The notes under the pieces were generated by a model. It was given only the letters and a program-made list of their open reading frames with translations, had not been told where the DNA came from and did no database searches. Both the position numbers and the translations under genes were made by a program. From Pseudorhodobacter antarcticus (GTDB lineage Bacteria > Pseudomonadota > Alphaproteobacteria > Rhodobacterales > Rhodobacteraceae): a DNA stretch of 6,508 bases. Location: positions 1 to 6,508 of the forward strand of contig CAMAWZ010000136.1 in NCBI GenBank assembly GCA_945861995.1, read 5' to 3'. How positions within the stretch are numbered: position 1 is the first letter of the stretch; each line of letters begins with the position of its first letter. This document shows, piece after piece, positions 5,947 to 6,508 of the stretch.

Positions 5947-6285
5947 GTGAAGATGATCATTGCTGCCATTAAACCATACAAGCTGGACGAGGTGCGCGAA
6001 GCGCTGACCGCCGTCGGCGTGCGTGGCATGATGGTGACGGAAATCAAAGGCTTTGGTACACAGTCGGGCCATACGGAAATTTATCGCGGCGCAGAATATG
6101 CCGTGAATTTCGTGCCAAAGATGCGGCTTGAATTGGTCGTATCGGACGCGCTGGTCGATCAGGTGGTGGACGCCATCACCAAAACCGCCCGCACGGGCAA
6201 AATCGGCGATGGTAAAATCTTCGTTCTTGACGTGGCAAGCGCCTTGCGCGTGCGCACGGGCGAGACCGGCGACGAAGCGCTGTGA
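5947..6285 (+). CDS. glnK: nitrogen regulatory protein P-II (GlnK)
   Basis: A complete 112-residue P-II signalling protein. It forms a cytosolic trimer that binds ATP/ADP and 2-oxoglutarate and reports nitrogen and carbon status. Seen in order: the N-terminal KMIIAAIKPYKLDEVREAL (2-20), the T-loop GFGTQSGHTEIYRGAEYAVNF (35-55) with the uridylylation target Tyr51, the B-loop TGKIGDGKIFV (about 83-93) that contacts nucleotide, and the closing RVRTGETGDEAL (101-112). It starts with GTG, supported by AAAGGGG six bases upstream. Its stop is 20 bases before amtB, the classic glnK-amtB arrangement, which is why it is called GlnK rather than GlnB; GlnK docks on AmtB to shut ammonium uptake when nitrogen is plentiful. 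NtrC control is likely from the family and the candidate sites upstream, but not proven here. Confidence 0.96.
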   Translation: MKMIIAAIKPYKLDEVREALTAVGVRGMMVTEIKGFGTQSGHTEIYRGAEYAVNFVPKMRLELVVSDALVDQVVDAITKTARTGKIGDGKIFVLDVASALRVRTGETGDEAL

Positions 6286-6305
6286 TAGGGGGCAAAAGGA
6301 AAATC

Positions 6306-6508
6306 ATGATGATGAAGAAACGACTTTCACTGGCATCTGCGGGCCTGATGGCGGCCGCGATGCCTGCCCTTGCGCAAGATACTGCGCTGGTGCCTTACGT
6401 GTATGAAAAGGCCGTGCATGGCGGCGACATTGCATGGATGAGCATTTCGACCGTTTTGGTTTTGCTGATGACGGTTCCTGGCCTTGCGCTGTTCTATGGC
6501 GGTTTGGT
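6306..6508 (+). CDS. amtB: ammonium transporter AmtB, N-terminal part
   Basis: Only the first 67 codons are in the window; the gene runs off the right edge. AmtB is a trimeric inner-membrane channel for ammonium. Residues 1-23 form a signal peptide (MMMKKRLSLASAGLMAAAMP, then ALA before QD), as is usual for proteobacterial AmtB. After a short periplasmic stretch the first membrane helix begins: GDIAWMSISTVLVLLMTVPG (40-59), then LALFYGGLV, strongly conserved in Amt proteins. AAGGA lies five bases before the first of three consecutive ATG codons, so the exact start among them is uncertain by two residues. It follows glnK by 20 bases and is cotranscribed with it. Confidence 0.96.
   Translation, partial: MMMKKRLSLASAGLMAAAMPALAQDTALVPYVYEKAVHGGDIAWMSISTVLVLLMTVPGLALFYGGL

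Noticed and set aside
5788..6072. Minus-strand open frame of 94 codons
   Set aside because: It runs antisense through glnK and the spacer and has no recognisable features.
1..6508. CRISPR array, insertion sequence, prophage, tRNA or toxin-antitoxin system
   Set aside because: No regularly spaced repeats, transposase or integrase motifs, cloverleaf sequences or small paired genes were seen. The gene content is normal chromosomal housekeeping.

Overview
The window looks like ordinary chromosomal core sequence from an alphaproteobacterium, most likely the Rhodobacterales (Roseobacter/Rhodobacter group). The basis is GC-rich, tightly packed coding sequence, an alphaproteobacterial form of penicillin-binding protein 1A, an MbfA-type membrane ferritin with an Irr-type operator, and a glnK-amtB pair. 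No mobile element, CRISPR array, tRNA or rRNA is visible.

Six genes lie head to tail on the minus strand. In transcription order they are: a bifunctional class A penicillin-binding protein (5700-3445); MbfA, a ferritin-like/VIT1 iron exporter (3372-2395); a small secreted CAP-domain protein (2333-1863); a UPF0178/YaiI protein (1876-1409, overlapping the CAP gene by 14 nt); a DMT/EamA-family permease (1371-406); and the first 130 residues of an ornithine cyclodeaminase-family protein (392 to beyond the left edge). The CAP, YaiI, DMT and cyclodeaminase genes are packed closely enough to be one transcript. MbfA has its own recognisable promoter and operator.

On the right, across a divergent intergenic region of about 246 bp, glnK (5947-6285) and the start of amtB (6306 to beyond the right edge) run on the plus strand. 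They form the standard nitrogen-sensing operon: P-II protein GlnK and the ammonium channel it blocks.

The clearest regulatory signal is a perfect 7-3-7 inverted repeat, TTTAGAA-TAG-TTCTAAA (3385-3401), over the predicted mbfA -10 region. It matches the iron control element (Irr box), so mbfA is predicted to be repressed by Irr when iron is low. A second signal is a 19-bp near-perfect palindrome (5822-5840) between the PBP1A gene and glnK, with a weaker GCC-N9-GGC repeat at 5884-5900. These are candidate NtrC sites for glnK-amtB. I found no convincing undescribed system; the findings are regulatory or family-level details.
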